From Dactylellina haptotyla (lineage: Eukaryota > Ascomycota > Orbiliomycetes > Orbiliales > Orbiliaceae): DNA of 64,000 nucleotides. The stretch lies in assembly GCA_031310005.1 (NCBI GenBank), contig CM062384.1, forward strand, positions 2,232,001 through 2,296,000. Reading direction: 5' to 3'. This document shows positions 23,258 to 35,245 of the stretch, in pieces; position 1 is the stretch's first letter; every line of letters starts with the position of its first letter. The translations under genes and the position numbers were made by a program. The notes beneath the pieces were generated by a model that had not been told where the DNA came from, searched no databases, and saw only the letters and a list, made by a program, of their open reading frames with translations.

Positions 23258-24137
23258 TGTAACTATTTTATGATGATTTGGCCTCATAAACTAATGATGA
23301 TCGATCTTGAGGTTTTGTTGAAAGTGTTTAAGTGTTCTGTAAATATCATGTGGTCTGAAATAGTTATAGAAGCAAGTTGAATACAAATAAAGGACCAACC
23401 GTATTCTTATATTTGGCAAATTGACTTGTAGAACATCTATAGTCTCGATGAACCTGGCCGGCGGAACATCTAGACAAACTCTTTACGGTCACACGATTTC
23501 TGCGTCATACGATGGGATTGTGTACCACCCCCGGGCCCGGGAATTGCGATCTTAGACCAACCGCCTCGGACTAAGATCTAGGTCTGATGCATGATGTATA
23601 TTGCCCCTGTTTGGTTTAGACCTGACTATCTTAAAGAACCTATCAGAAACACCTAGGGCTGTGAACGATTTGGATCCGAAAATATCAACCCACAATATGA
23701 ATTCAAAGCCCCCCGTAGGCAGACAACTGTACGACTGACATGAAATTCCCCGTCCTGATTATAACACAGAGAAAATGAAACCCACGAGCATGGTTCATAC
23801 AATTTGGACTTCGCGCCTACTTTCGGTTTGGCGAGCCACTTTGCTAACAATGCAAGGTGACTGATAGCAGTCCAAGCCTCAGCAAACTACGTATTTTCGC
23901 AAATTACCGCCTCCGCCCCGAACCATATCCGCGTCTCGATCCGGATTTGCGTGCTGTTCTAAGCCGTAAGATTCTACGAATAAAGGGTCGTAGAATTGGT
24001 GCTTGTTCTAGGGGTGTGTTTGAACTGGTACCAATTATAGAAGCAACAAATACAACGCAGCTTATTTAAACAGAATCTTGGAATCAGATTAAACACCTAT
24101 CGTATTCTAAACCAAATTAAAAATAAATATTTCGCTT
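23258..24137. other. Intergenic tract between two secreted-protein genes
   Basis: Holds the hydrophobin promoter region and the 3' side of the lectin-like gene. A GC-rich hairpin candidate (gatcttagacc ... ggactaagatc) lies near 23551-23580. No gene seen. Confidence 0.45.
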
Positions 24138-25471
24138 CTAATGTAAATTTATCTGTCGAGCATCGCCGTTAAGTTGATAATGCCAGAATGCTGGTGTTCC
24201 AGTACTATTTCCCCAAGTGAACAAGTGGTTATCACCTGGTGGGCTTCCAGCGGTAGCAGAGGTAACAAAAACGAAGCTATGCGGTTCCTTCTGGAAAGCG
24301 ATCGCAGATGAAGCCCCTAAAGTCAGAGTTGTAGTGCTGTACTGCGCTCTATAAAGAGTACCAAGGGTTCCTGCGGATGCACCGTCTCCGCACCAGAACA
24401 TGTTGACGTTGGGGTCACCGGCATCGACTTTCCACACACCAACGGCGAAGGAGTAGCCGCCGTTAGTAGAGCCTGTGGAGTCGGAGAGCGGTTGCGCAAG
24501 ATTGCCAGTCGACCAGGTGTAATTCCAGGCCACATCGTGGATGGTGCCAGCGCTACCGTAGAACCCGCGCATCAAAGGTTGGGTGGACCACGTTTTGGTG
24601 TTAGCAAAGGAAATTGGTGACCGGTTTGAGATTGATGCGGAGCCGAGGACTGTATAGGTTGACCACGTTGAGACACCGTATGCGCCCCATCCTGCCTCAA
24701 CTAGAGCACCTGAAGCTGATGCGGAATATAATCTGATAAAGAGTATTGTTAGGGGCTATATATAATGAATCGACTAGTTTACGAGTTACGGTACTTACCT
24801 GACGTTCTCAACATCGTCTTTAAAGAAAGAGACAGCACTGATTCCAGTGGATCCCAAAGTTGTAAGACCTAGACTGCCAATTGTGCCGCTGCTCCAACCA
24901 ACGCCACCACCGACGTAGATACGTTCTTGGATGATACCATTGGCGTCGGCGTAGTAGAACCGACCCCGCTTATTCGCATTGGCCCAGTTTACCCCGGAAC
25001 CAACTGCAGTGTTGAGATCCCATGCAGTAGCGGCAAGTGGAGAGTTTGCTTTAGCGCTACCGGCTGGAAGAAGTTCTTCGAATGTGTATGTGGTGTATGG
25101 GTAGATTCTGTCCCAGTTGCCCATATATACTTTACCATTGTCTGTCGTGAAGAAGAATTTCTAAGTTTGATTGATTTATAAGTTTATGTATGCAATGTTC
25201 AAACGGTAGTGACCCTTTTTTAAACTTACAATCCAGTTTCCACCGTTTCCAATGATCGTCGCCTTTATAGGGTACGCAGTCTCGCCGGCTGGGATGCCTA
25301 GGTAGGGCCGTTGAATCAGATTAAGTTGATATTCGACATGATTTCACAGGTTTTGAGCTTACTGCTTAACTGGCGCTTCTCGAGAGCGATATTTCCTGGT
25401 AGAGCGAGAGCCGTAACTCCTGCCACTAAGCAGCCAACGATGGCGATAGATTGAAGAAGCCAAGAATGCAT
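24138..25471 (-). CDS. Secreted lectin-like beta-propeller protein
   Basis: Four exons: 25471-25363, 25297-25230, 25160-24799 and 24732-24138; 377 residues. Introns are 65, 69 and 66 bp with GTAAG donors. A signal peptide (about 1-23) is followed by a Kex2-like dibasic site LEKR at 30-33, so a short pro-region is likely removed in the Golgi. The mature part has repeated blades of the type GRFYYADANGIIQER and NVRLYSASASGALVEAGW, with Trp/Gly-rich strand ends (GWSS, STWSTY, MFWCGDG). This pattern recalls fungal fucose-specific lectins of the AAL type, in which each blade presents aromatic, Arg and Glu residues to fucose. I cannot assign all sugar-binding residues, so ligand specificity is open. 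It neighbours the hydrophobin, also secreted, on the same strand. Confidence 0.75.
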
Positions 25472-28400
25472 ATTTCGAATATTATGCTATTAGATAGTTT
25501 AAAGTTATAGAATTGATACAATAGATAATTATATGTTTCTCAATGGCAAAGCCTGATGGTTTAGAAATTGAGGAAGGCGATGTCGATAACTTAAATACTT
25601 CGGCGACAATGGCATCTACCGGCCCCGGATCCGAGTCTGAACTTGGGATCGAGGATCCGTTTTACTTCAGCCTTCCAGTAAATGGTAAATCCACAGAATT
25701 GAGAAGCGCTTTACCATATCAATATTTCCTGCCGATGCGTGTCTGAGGCTGTTCATTGGTATTATGATATTATAGGGTATAAAGGCTATAAACTAGACGT
25801 TGGAGACACCGGAGTTCGTCGGTGCGTGAAGACTTAGGCTTCGTTTGGTAAATCCAACCGATTGCTATATTGCACAGTTGAATATCATCAGGATGGGGTA
25901 CACGATGAAGCTAAAGAGTAGTCTTCATTTGAAGAGGTTGGATATGAATATCAAAGTAACGAAGGGATTCGGTTCAGCAGCGGCATATCCATAACTCCTG
26001 CGACATGCATGCGGCATTGCTACTTTCAAGAGAAGACCTCGCCAATAATTTTTTATCATCGGAGTCATGGTATGCATTGCAGGCTTGATGTTACTCTGCA
26101 GGACAATATTGGTATTCAACCGGGAAGATATATGGTTCTCTGAGCTCCCTCGTGCATATATGCTAGGAGCTACTGCTGGCCAAGAAGCAGTTAGCTGCTT
26201 TTGTTGTTTTGAGTGTCTATTGTTCCTCGCTAACCAATACGCTACCATTATAGCTCGACTGGCTGGCTGCAAGTTTTGCATTGAACCCACATTATTCTTG
26301 CCTATAACAAGTCACCGCCTTTGAAGTAAGGATAGACAGGAACCGGGAAGTCAAAAAAGCGACTCTGAAAAATCTCGCTAACCCTGATGCGATATCTCCT
26401 AGACGGCCCAAACTACGGATTGCCCGAAAAGTACGTATCGTTTTGTCGCACTTTGACCCTCACGGTGATTGGTAAGAATCGGAGCAAATGCGATGTAACT
26501 TAGACCAAAAACACCCAGCCGTACGGCCGACATTAGTAAAAACATACGAAGGCAGATCCTGGCAAGGACAATGCGAATGGTTCTCCATACCGCTTCATTG
26601 TGGAGGTAATTGTGGAACCCTGAAATCCCTGGAACCTGTAAATTGAGTTCAAAAAAGCCTGACCTAAACGGGAATGCTCATGCGCTCTGAATGGCGCGCT
26701 GGCAAGGGGGTGCGGGTTTGAGGGGTGGTTGTGTTCATTGCGGGCGGCGAAGCTGAGCTAGGCCAAGCCAATACAAAACCTGAGATGGCGTTCGAAGGCG
26801 TCAAATGGGCGGGAAGGCAGCATTTGACAGGGCACCACCGAGTCTGGGCACTCCAAGTGCAATTTCAACCCATCCGCACGTTGGAGAAACCTTTGACTTT
26901 GGTATTGAAGCCTCAATCTCAGCCTTCAAAGGGCTTTTGATGCCTTCAAAATTCAACATATGGCTGGAGCCTCATTCCGAGAATGTGTGTTGGTGCTGCA
27001 GGGGAGGGATCGAGATACGAGATCTTGCTGCAGAAGTTGGGTTCGCGTAAAATTGCATGGCACCCCTCCAACATCTCTGCCAAATCGGCTACCAGCATTT
27101 TCTTAATACCGATATTATAGACCCGTATTTCTGCGGAGGCTTAAACATGAGCTTCATTTGCACCGAAGAGTAAAATTTCACTACTCAAGCACTCCATTCA
27201 GTAGTTACGATTTAAGATTTCAGCCTGAGTTCCATGATGGCAACGGTACTCTTTGCGCTCACCTCCAGCCCTCGAATATAATATTCTCGTATATATATAT
27301 TAAATGTACTTTGGTATTGTTTTGAGTGTAAAATACCAAACGGGGACGCGGAGAATAGATAGGACGTAAACCAGGGATCCCCTGCAGTCCTGATTAACTG
27401 AGGCTTGTTATTGAATATCTCCAATTTACTAGTCTAAACCTATGGAGGCGTTTTGTCGATGCTTGTCCGAATCACGAGATCTCAAGAGGGACAATCCTAG
27501 AAGGAACGATATATTCAACGCCGCGCGCCTATTGCCGTAATTTTCCATCCTTGAGAACCAACTTTTCTCCAGTACCATTATGCGAGATACTCGGAATAAA
27601 GTTGAGGTTGCAATCTCTCTTTCTAATGTAACTGATATATCTCCTACCAATTATCCCCACGGACGATGAAAGTGTTTTATTGCCAAATTAGGGTCAACGG
27701 GACTTACCAGGAATGTAATTACCCAAATTGTGGGGATAAAGACGCCACAAACTCGACCTATTCTAGAACCAGACAAGAAATATTGCTTATCGTTAGACTG
27801 TTCGTTATCATAGCGTAGACTTTCGCTTCGTTGTATCATTTCGAGACATATAAATGTCCTTTGCTATAATCTCCTATCCTCACGTGAATGGGTTTTCTGG
27901 AAGATAATATCAAGAGGGATTGATATAGGGATTGATATAGGCCTAAGTAACGGATCCGGAAAGCGTCTGCGACTAGGACGAAATGGATAAGGCTAGCTTG
28001 CCAACCACCCGGTTTCAACCTTTTAAGAAAGTCTGTAATTGTAATGAGCCGACGAATTGCTAGAATAGTTTTCTTAGAACCAATTGCACATATCCTTGAG
28101 GAGCAACGGCCTTGAGAGAATATCGACGATGAAATAATGCCGAAGGTTCCCCCCAACGTAGGCTGGAGCAGGAGATTGCTCCCATCGAATGGCGCCGTAT
28201 GCCAACGACGATAAATCGAACGAAGGAAGAAAAAGAATTTGGGCCACGTAGACTGTTAGATTCGTCCGCCTGGCCCTGCTAGTCTTCATCCGGGGCATCT
28301 ATAGTTAATATGTTAATATATTGGCGTTATATAGCCTCATGAAATTTCCTATCGCAGTAATTGTATGGATTTCACTGGTCTCAGTCTGTTCGGGAAGTGT

Positions 28401-28596
28401 TGGGAGCAGCTGTGCAACGTTGATGAAGCCACACAGCACAACACAGAATTATAATATTCTGGCAGCTTCGACACTGAGCACCAAACATCTCCAGAGCTAG
28501 TCTCGTTGCCAGACGCTGGTGTTGCGCAGTTGTCTCCAGAGCAAAGGTTCTAGAGGATACCAAGCAAGTTGTGATGGGAACGTTGCAAAGTACGCG
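25472..28596. other. Gene-poor tract
   Basis: Nothing in this 3.1-kb stretch can be named. A 67-codon frame at 25543-25746 (plus) has an ordinary, acidic composition and could be a small gene or exon, but has no family match. Minus-strand frames at 27429-28298 are unconvincing. A duplicated gggattgatata unit lies near 27916-27940. Confidence 0.4.
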
Positions 28597-28604
28597 TATA
28601 TAAA
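28597..28604 (+). promoter_or_regulatory. TATA-like box
   Basis: tatataaa sits in a GC-rich surround (tacgcg ... cacgcgg), about 145 bp upstream of a small plus-strand frame. Confidence 0.3.
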
Positions 28605-28740
28605 CACGCGGCAGCACTCAGCACATTCCAGACCGCCATCATCTCTACATTTCACAACTACGTCCTACCAAGCTCCCAAACTCAATATCAATAAGAACAT
28701 AGCTATCACAAGATGTATACTCACCACAATAATAATAATA

Positions 28741-29007
28741 ATGAATGATAATAATATAACTGATATATGGGAGAACAATATGGGAGCTTTGTCTCCCTCG
28801 AGCGTGAGTATCCAGAGCTACACCGGTTTACTTAATGGTTGCAACGTTGCTAATGAGAATGTAGTATGGCCGGTGGAGCCGAATATTGAAGATGTATCTA
28901 ATAGAAGTAAAACGGCTGGCCCCAAGCCAGCTTATGAGAAATTGCTGATAGCAACTGCATCACTCCCGGATGTGGGGTGCCGTATGCTTAGGCACCGTCT
29001 ATCATGA
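28741..29007 (+). CDS. Possible small hypothetical protein
   Basis: An 88-codon frame begins MNDNNITDIWENN and has mixed, protein-like composition. It follows a TATA-like element, but an earlier short ATG frame overlaps its start (beginning at 28713), and no family is recognisable. It may be a first exon or chance. Low confidence. Confidence 0.22.
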   Translation: MNDNNITDIWENNMGALSPSSVSIQSYTGLLNGCNVANENVVWPVEPNIEDVSNRSKTAGPKPAYEKLLIATASLPDVGCRMLRHRLS

Positions 29008-30162
29008 GCTATTATCACCTATTAACTTATAACTGTTCTCATCGGCGTGGAACCTTCCAATCCTACTGCGCAGCCTTAAAAGGACACTAAGAATGGGTAT
29101 ACGCCAACAATAAGATATGCAACATATTTAACACAATCAATAACTTATAAGATTTGGGGCAGTCTCGGCAACAAAGTCTGGTTACGAGACTGGATTTGGG
29201 GTATAAAACCTCTTTACATATTATAATCGCACTGACGATAATACTTTCTGCAATGCCCACGGGAGCTTTTACTCTGAGTACGTGGAATTCGGAAAGGAGA
29301 TCGAATACACCCGCGGCCGAGGCAAGGCATGCTACAAATGCGAAAGCCGATGAAAATATACAATCGTCATACTCAGTACGAAACTGGGTGTAGCATCCAC
29401 CTGGATCAAAGCATAAACAGTCTCCCTACATCTAATATCGAAATAATAAATCCCCATGGGTATGGGATAAGGGTGTTGTGGGCAGACCTTGCAGATTTCC
29501 ATGCCAGTCTTGCACCTCCGGTGCCGGATTGGTCAACCGGATTGACTGAAACTAGTGAATTTGCCGGGATATTCTTGGATAGCTTTCTCGCTTGGTAGTT
29601 TATTGGTGGGGAATATGGCGGGAGGGAAGACAGGCGCTGTAGGAGAGGGGACCGAGGACTTGACTGTTGAGGAGGTCATGTCCTCCGGCGCCTGTCTTCC
29701 GTGGCAATGATGTTGGTGGTGCGACGATAGTTTTGAAGTGATTTTCAGCTCAATCTTGAGATATTGCGTCGGAAAGGTCCGGCGTTTCAACGCGCGGTCT
29801 GAATTTTCAGATCGCGCTCTCCTGGTGGTGAGCGCAGTATTCAGATTCCCTCAGAGAGGTCTTCTATGAAGGTATTTGAAGCCCGTCTCTCTTCTCCTTT
29901 CCCCTCTTTCCTTCGTCATCAATCTTCGCATCTATCGAGTCAAAGTCATCGCAAGACAGCACAATTTCAAGCTTTTCTCGTGACTTTGCTTGCCAGCATA
30001 TCCTCAAGCGGAATTTGTCACAATCTAGCTGGACGCCCTCAAACATTTTTGCTGACTCTTTATTTTCAATCTACGCCTTCTTCAGACCCCCTTTCTGAGT
30101 TCTTTCTGATCTTTTCTTTCTTTTGCAAAAAAGAAAAGACAAAAAGATATTTCAAAAAAGCG
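29008..30162. other. Intergenic tract and leader of the zinc-finger gene
   Basis: No supportable gene. The last 300 bases are pyrimidine-rich on the plus strand and probably contain the promoter and 5' untranslated region of the following gene. A short inverted repeat built on aggcgctg/cggcgcctg-type sequence occurs near 29630-29695. Confidence 0.4.
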
Positions 30163-30639
30163 ATGGCTTCGTCGTTGGCTTCTGGTGGCGTTGGCAAGGT
30201 AAGCACTCTTTTCTACATCCATTGATTCTTCTAATGCATTGGATGCTAACTATGTATAGGGGCCACGCCCCAGCAAAACTGGAGAGCAGGTGCTAGAAAA
30301 GCACTGCGAGTTCTGCCTTCGAGATGCTCATGCATCACAAGCTGAAAGGCTTAAAGTGTAAGTTATATTCGTGTTCCTATCTTTCTCCTTGCAATTGCAT
30401 AAAACTGTTTCTGACGTCTAATCAGCTTTCGCTCTCACGACGAGCTGGTTGCGCACAAGAAGGCGCACAGCAAAGAATCGATCAAGACTCGATCGGTTCG
30501 ACCGTGGCCGGCATCCAAAGATGGATTCTCGTGCCCGGTCTGCGAGTACGCCGCAGACGTTGGAGACGGGTACATCAAACTTTGGGGGCACGTTGCGGGT
30601 TGTCACCCGGAACACTTTGGGCAGAAGTTGTACTTGTAA
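30163..30639 (+). CDS. Small protein with two C2H2-like zinc fingers
   Basis: Three exons: 30163-30198, 30260-30357 and 30426-30639; 115 residues. Introns are 61 and 68 bp (branch GCTAAC before the first acceptor). The first finger-like unit has Cys28 and Cys31 (HCEFC) with His55 and His59 in SHDELVAHKKAH. The second has Cys81 and Cys84 (FSCPVCEY) with His100 and Cys104/His105 (WGHVAGCH). The spacing inside the first unit is longer than in a classical finger. The protein is small and basic and could bind nucleic acid, but no specific family is recognised and function is unknown. The very short first coding exon (12 codons) depends on the splice call. It is followed by the AGC kinase gene on the same strand. 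Confidence 0.75.
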
Positions 30640-31498
30640 GAGGGGATTTAGGAAGGTGAAATGTGCTAGGAAGAAGAAAAAAGGATATTGTTTTATGAAA
30701 ATAGGGAAAATAGTTTCATATTCTGTTTTTTATGAGATGCTATAGCTCTCTCTCTCTCTCGAAAAATAGTTTCCAATCAATAATTTCTATTCTCAAGGAA
30801 GTCTATAGAATTTAGAACCACAGAGCTCCCGTGAACCGACAAAATACTGGTAGCTGTCAAAAGATCAGATTCAGATAGTCATCTGATACCCGATAGAGGG
30901 AAGTCGCTTAGTCTTGATCGGGAAACGCACCCGCCCACGCTGGCCAATGGCAAAGATTCCGTACACCACGGTGCTCGTCTGGTGCTCGTATCCCTGTGCG
31001 ATCCCCAGCCATCGCATAGTCTGCCACCAGCTGGCTGTCGGCCATGTCTAGCCGTCTGCGAGGGAGGGAAACTGGACAGCTGTCTCCGCACTCTGCGGGA
31101 TATACGGCTTCCCAGGCAGGTGCAAAAGAGCATCCGGATTCGACCATAATCCCGCAGCAGGAGGAGACCAGGACAGGACCAAGCTTCCGCCAAAAGAGCG
31201 TACCAGAACTGTGGCCTGTTAACATGCAGATGCTGTAACAAGCATGCAAGCATGCGGTGGAGCCGTGTAAGGCAATAGTGACCATCTGGTCAGCCGGGGT
31301 GGAAAGGAAAAAAAATAATAATTTGTGTGGGCGGACCAAGTTGGCATTTTCCTGCCCGTTTGGCAAACATTCCTCCCATCTCGCATCTCTCCCCAGAAAC
31401 ATTCATCACCTCAACCACCACCACCTTCAGCGACCAGCTAACCCCCCGTTCCACCTCGAAAGACCCCCCTTGAATACCTCAAGATCATAGCTACCTAC
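30640..31498. other. Intergenic tract upstream of the AGC kinase
   Basis: Contains a (tc)n run near 30747-30762 and the putative promoter of the kinase gene. Overlapping frames on both strands at 30879-31402 show no family resemblance. Confidence 0.45.
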
Positions 31499-31636
31499 AT
31501 GACGAATCTGCACTTTATGGGCATCATCAACTCTTCGCCAGTTCTCGCTCCATTCGTTGCTTCCTCGCTCATCGCCGGCGGCGGCGGTTTCCTCCTCTTC
31601 TTCGCAATCACCAAAGTACGACGCCTCGCACCTTGA
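31499..31636 (+). CDS. Upstream ORF for a hydrophobic 45-residue peptide
   Basis: An ATG-to-TGA frame of 46 codons lies 242 bp ahead of the kinase start, in the presumed kinase leader. The peptide holds one glycine-rich hydrophobic span (VASSLIAGGGGFLLFFAI) followed by KVRR, a plausible single-pass membrane segment with a positive inside end. It may be a regulatory uORF or a small membrane protein. An alternative is that it lies outside the transcript. Confidence 0.35.
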   Translation: MTNLHFMGIINSSPVLAPFVASSLIAGGGGFLLFFAITKVRRLAP

Positions 31637-31878
31637 TCCTACGGCGCCACGTACGTCGTCGGCGACTCGCACTACACCCCTTCAAAAATCTGTGAACAGC
31701 AGGTGTATTAGATACCAATTACACGTCAGCAAAGTTGATCTAATATCAACATTCACGTCGCGGGGCCCTCGTCGGTTCCTACGAGGGAAGGAATCGGACA
31801 ACCTCTTTTTTACCCCCCCTGGCTTCCGTAACGACATATCCACAGCGACAAATTTAAATATATAAACAATTCGCAGAA

Positions 31879-33995
31879 ATGTTCCACTTTGACGCTGTGG
31901 ACCCGGACTTCCAACATGCTAGCCCTCCCTCGCAGATCGCGGCGTCGAGACAGAACCGACTCTCGGTTCACGACGACGGTTGGATTTCCCCTGGCTTCGC
32001 AGGGATCTCCTCGACTACGACTACCACTACGACCATTCGGGCTGAAAACGAGAGTACTATCACTGTTGTGAGCAGCACTAGCGTCTTCAAGTCCAACCAG
32101 CCCGCCCCGTCCCACCGACGGCGTTCTAGTGTTGTTCTCCAAGGTCAAAAGGCCCTCTTGTTCGTAGACCAGGATATAGGACGGGCCCCGAACACGGAAA
32201 CCGCAATCGAGGATGCTACCGACGACAGATCCCGAGATTCCAAGCCGGCTCATGCGAATACTCTTACCGTTGACGACGGAGATAGAAAATCCCGGTCGAA
32301 GAGCCGAAAGCGCAGGGACCGAAAGAAGAAGAACAAGAAGGATGTGTCACGATCGCCAGCACCTCCCGCACCACCAAAGATCACCGAGGAATCGCCAGCT
32401 CTTCCACCTCGGCGGGTCGAGACCTTGAAAAGCGCTGAGAAAGTGCCAACTTTAGATCTCAAACAAGAGTACACTTCCCAAACCTCGCCGGTATTCATGA
32501 GGAGAGGCCTTTCTCCAGCGCCCGTGCGATCCAATGTCTCTTCGCTGTCTACTTCCCTGCGAGAAGCGAGTGTCGCCGCACAGATTCCCCAGCTTACCCT
32601 CAACACCAAGCTCGGGACCGAACAGTTGATCTCTCAGCTCTCCCTCCACAAATGCGACTCCAACTCTTCATCTGACGGACAACCGGATGATTCTTATGAA
32701 ATCCCCTTGGAGCACGATTTCGTTTCTTCCTACGCCAAATCGAAGAAATCGCCAACCGGCAGTGGGCCACATAGCGATGTCGAGGATGGAGCAACCAATG
32801 GAATCGCGATTGGCCAGCCATCCCCGCCGCCAGAGAAACGGAAGATGTGTGCCGAGGATTTCGAACCCCTGACAATGCTTGGAAAGGGAACGTAAGTATA
32901 TTATCTACGACCTATATAATAGATCATGAGCTAAATATATCTTCATAGATTTGGCACCGTTCTCCTAGTTCGCCATACGGCTACTGGTCGTCTCTATGCC
33001 CAAAAGCAACTGAAGAAGGCGTCAATCAAAGTCCACAAACGGATGATCGAGCAAACTAAGACCGAGCGTGCGATTCTCGAATCCGTCCGCCATCCATTTG
33101 TTGTGAAGCTATTCTTCGCCTTTCAGGACCACCAAAAGCTCTACCTTATCTTGGAGTACGCCCAGGGCGGTGAATTGTTCAACTATCTTGCCGCTGAAAG
33201 AATCTTCCCGGAGGATACGGCTGCCTTCTATAGTGCTGAGATTGTTCTCGCGCTCGATCACCTACACCGTAACGTGGGCGTAGTCTACCGTGATTTGAAG
33301 CCAGAGAACTGTCTGCTTGATTCTCAAGGTCATCTCCTTTTGACGGATTTCGGATTGAGTAAAGTAGCGGAGGATGGGGCTAGGTGTAAGAGTCTCAGTG
33401 GAACGCCGGAGTATATGGCTCCAGAAGTTTTGGAGGGCAAGCACTACGGCTTTGAAGTCGACTGGTGGAGTCTTGGAGCCCTGCTGTTTGATCTCTTGAC
33501 CGGCAGCCCACCTTTTCGTATGTCTTAATATTCCCATTTCAAATTTATAATGATGATTCTAACCATCTCCTAGCCGGTCAAAACAATACCCAAATTCTCA
33601 ACAAGATCAATAAGCAGAAACTTAAGCTGCCTTTTTACCTATCGCCGGACTCGAAGGACATCCTAACCCGACTTCTGCGTAAAGAGCCAACCAAACGCCT
33701 CGGTTACAAGATGCCGCAAGACCTAGCCACAATTCAAAAGCACCGGTTTTTCCGAAAGATCGATTGGAAGAAGCTCGAGCGACGCGAACTCGAACCACCC
33801 ATCTCGCCCTTGATCACCGATGCATCTAAAGCCGAGAACTTCTCTACCGAATTCACCGAAGCCAATTTCAGCCCTGTGATCACGAGGAGCAGCTGGTGGG
33901 GTAGAGATAGCGCCAGAGAGGATGTGCACATCGGAGGGTTTAGTTTTGAAGGAGATGCAGGGGATTGGGGTGATAGATATTTTAGAGATTTCTGA
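31879..33995 (+). CDS. AGC-family protein kinase (S6K/Psk1-like)
   Basis: Three exons: 31879-32891, 32949-33517 and 33574-33995; 667 residues. A disordered basic/Ser-rich N-terminal region (1 to about 328) precedes the kinase domain. Key residues: glycine loop LGKGTFGTV (334-342), Lys357, YRD with Asp453 (AGC style), DFG with Asp471, and APE at 495-497. The activation segment reads [14 protein letters not shown], so the PDK1-site residue is Ser486 and the usual Cys before Gly-Thr is Ser. The C-terminal AGC extension is present ([20 protein letters not shown]), and a hydrophobic-motif-like GGFSF lies near the end. This fits the S6K/RSK branch working downstream of TOR and PDK1, in cytosol and nucleus. 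The first intron cuts the glycine loop. Confidence 0.95.
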
Positions 33996-35213
33996 AATGT
34001 ACTTTTAGCGGGTAAGATACATGTGCCTATAACGAAGAGATAACGGAGTGGGACGTTTCTTTCTTTTTCTTTTTCTTAGCGATGGAAGTAATACTGTTTT
34101 TTCCTTTTTGCTGTTTGCGCGAAGTGTTTGGATTTGGAGATATATACACGAAACGCTGCCCAAGATAGAAACTTTTAGATCTTTGGCTTGGTTTGGGGAG
34201 ATATTGGCTCGGGTTTTTATATGGAAGAGAAGCCCCGCGGCTTTAATGGCAGGTTAGAGATGCTGGATATAGACCTTTAGAATAGATGGTCGACTTTTGG
34301 CTGCTTTCCTTACTATACCCTTGTACATGTACAACGCAGAATCAAAAGTCAGATTTTTTGGTTACCGGATTTCTCAGTGCCCGCCTTGTCTATATTTCTG
34401 ATGGTAATAATATGTTCGATAGTTGGGTGGATTTCAGTATCAATGTCGTTATTTTTCTACAGAACTAGGGCTCTGTCATGTGATATTGGGTTCACAAATC
34501 GAGTTGAATCAGTCTATGTCCTTGACATAAATCATATAACTGCGACAGAATGTTGCCTTACTCGAGTTCTATATGTTCCGGCTCTCCGTTACTTCAGGAA
34601 TCTTCTACAGACTTGTTGTAGTTTCTCGTTCCGCATGGAGAACAATAGAAAGCCAGAGTTATAGAAGGAAGCTGACGCACTGATCAGCTTGGCCGTACCA
34701 ACCCCACCATGAAGCCCTGACATGAATCGCCATGCCGCCAAACGCCATGAAAAGCAGTCCCGGAGTTTCTTGCAACGGCAAGTATTCTCAGAGGAACTAG
34801 CGGATGCTGCCTCTCAGAAAACTATTTAATCAGAGTGTCTGCTTCGTTTCCTTTCTCTTTCCTGCTTCTCTTCTTCATCATTCTCATCATTACTATAGTT
34901 AAACTGCTCTAAAGATTTCTTTACGAAGAGAGGTGTTCCTCTTCTAAGTATTATTCTGAGAAATACTCTATCACACTGAGGAAGACATGACCTCTTTCTT
35001 TGGGACTATTTTACTATATGCGTTGTGGACTCCACCATCTGGAGTATCAATATGGGCTCCGCTGCGGCCTTGGTAAAATACTAAACATATAAATAAAAAA
35101 TATATACCTAACACACCTATGATAATAAAAAACAAAAGCATCTACAGTGGCATATGTGAAAGTTGAAGGAGAAACTAAAATTTAAGGCTCTGGTCTGGCG
35201 AAATGATTACTAC

Positions 35214-35245
35214 ATTGGAACATATGTTATAACATATGTTCCAAT
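35214..35245. repeat. Perfect 32-bp palindrome
   Basis: The left arm attggaacatatgtta is followed at once by its exact reverse complement, giving 16-bp arms with no loop. The flanking bases (c on both sides) do not extend the symmetry. It sits in a gene-free AT-rich region. Confidence 0.95.

Noticed and set aside
27901-27945. Duplicated gggattgatata unit
   Set aside because: Only two copies; too short to interpret.
27836-28298. Minus-strand frames including FLKRLKPGGWQ, reminiscent of a methyltransferase motif
   Set aside because: Only the single short motif fits; no SAM-binding glycine motif nearby and no splice chain linking the frames.
30879-31402. Overlapping 124- and 164-codon minus-strand frames
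   Set aside because: Composition looks random, frames overlap each other, and no motif is visible.
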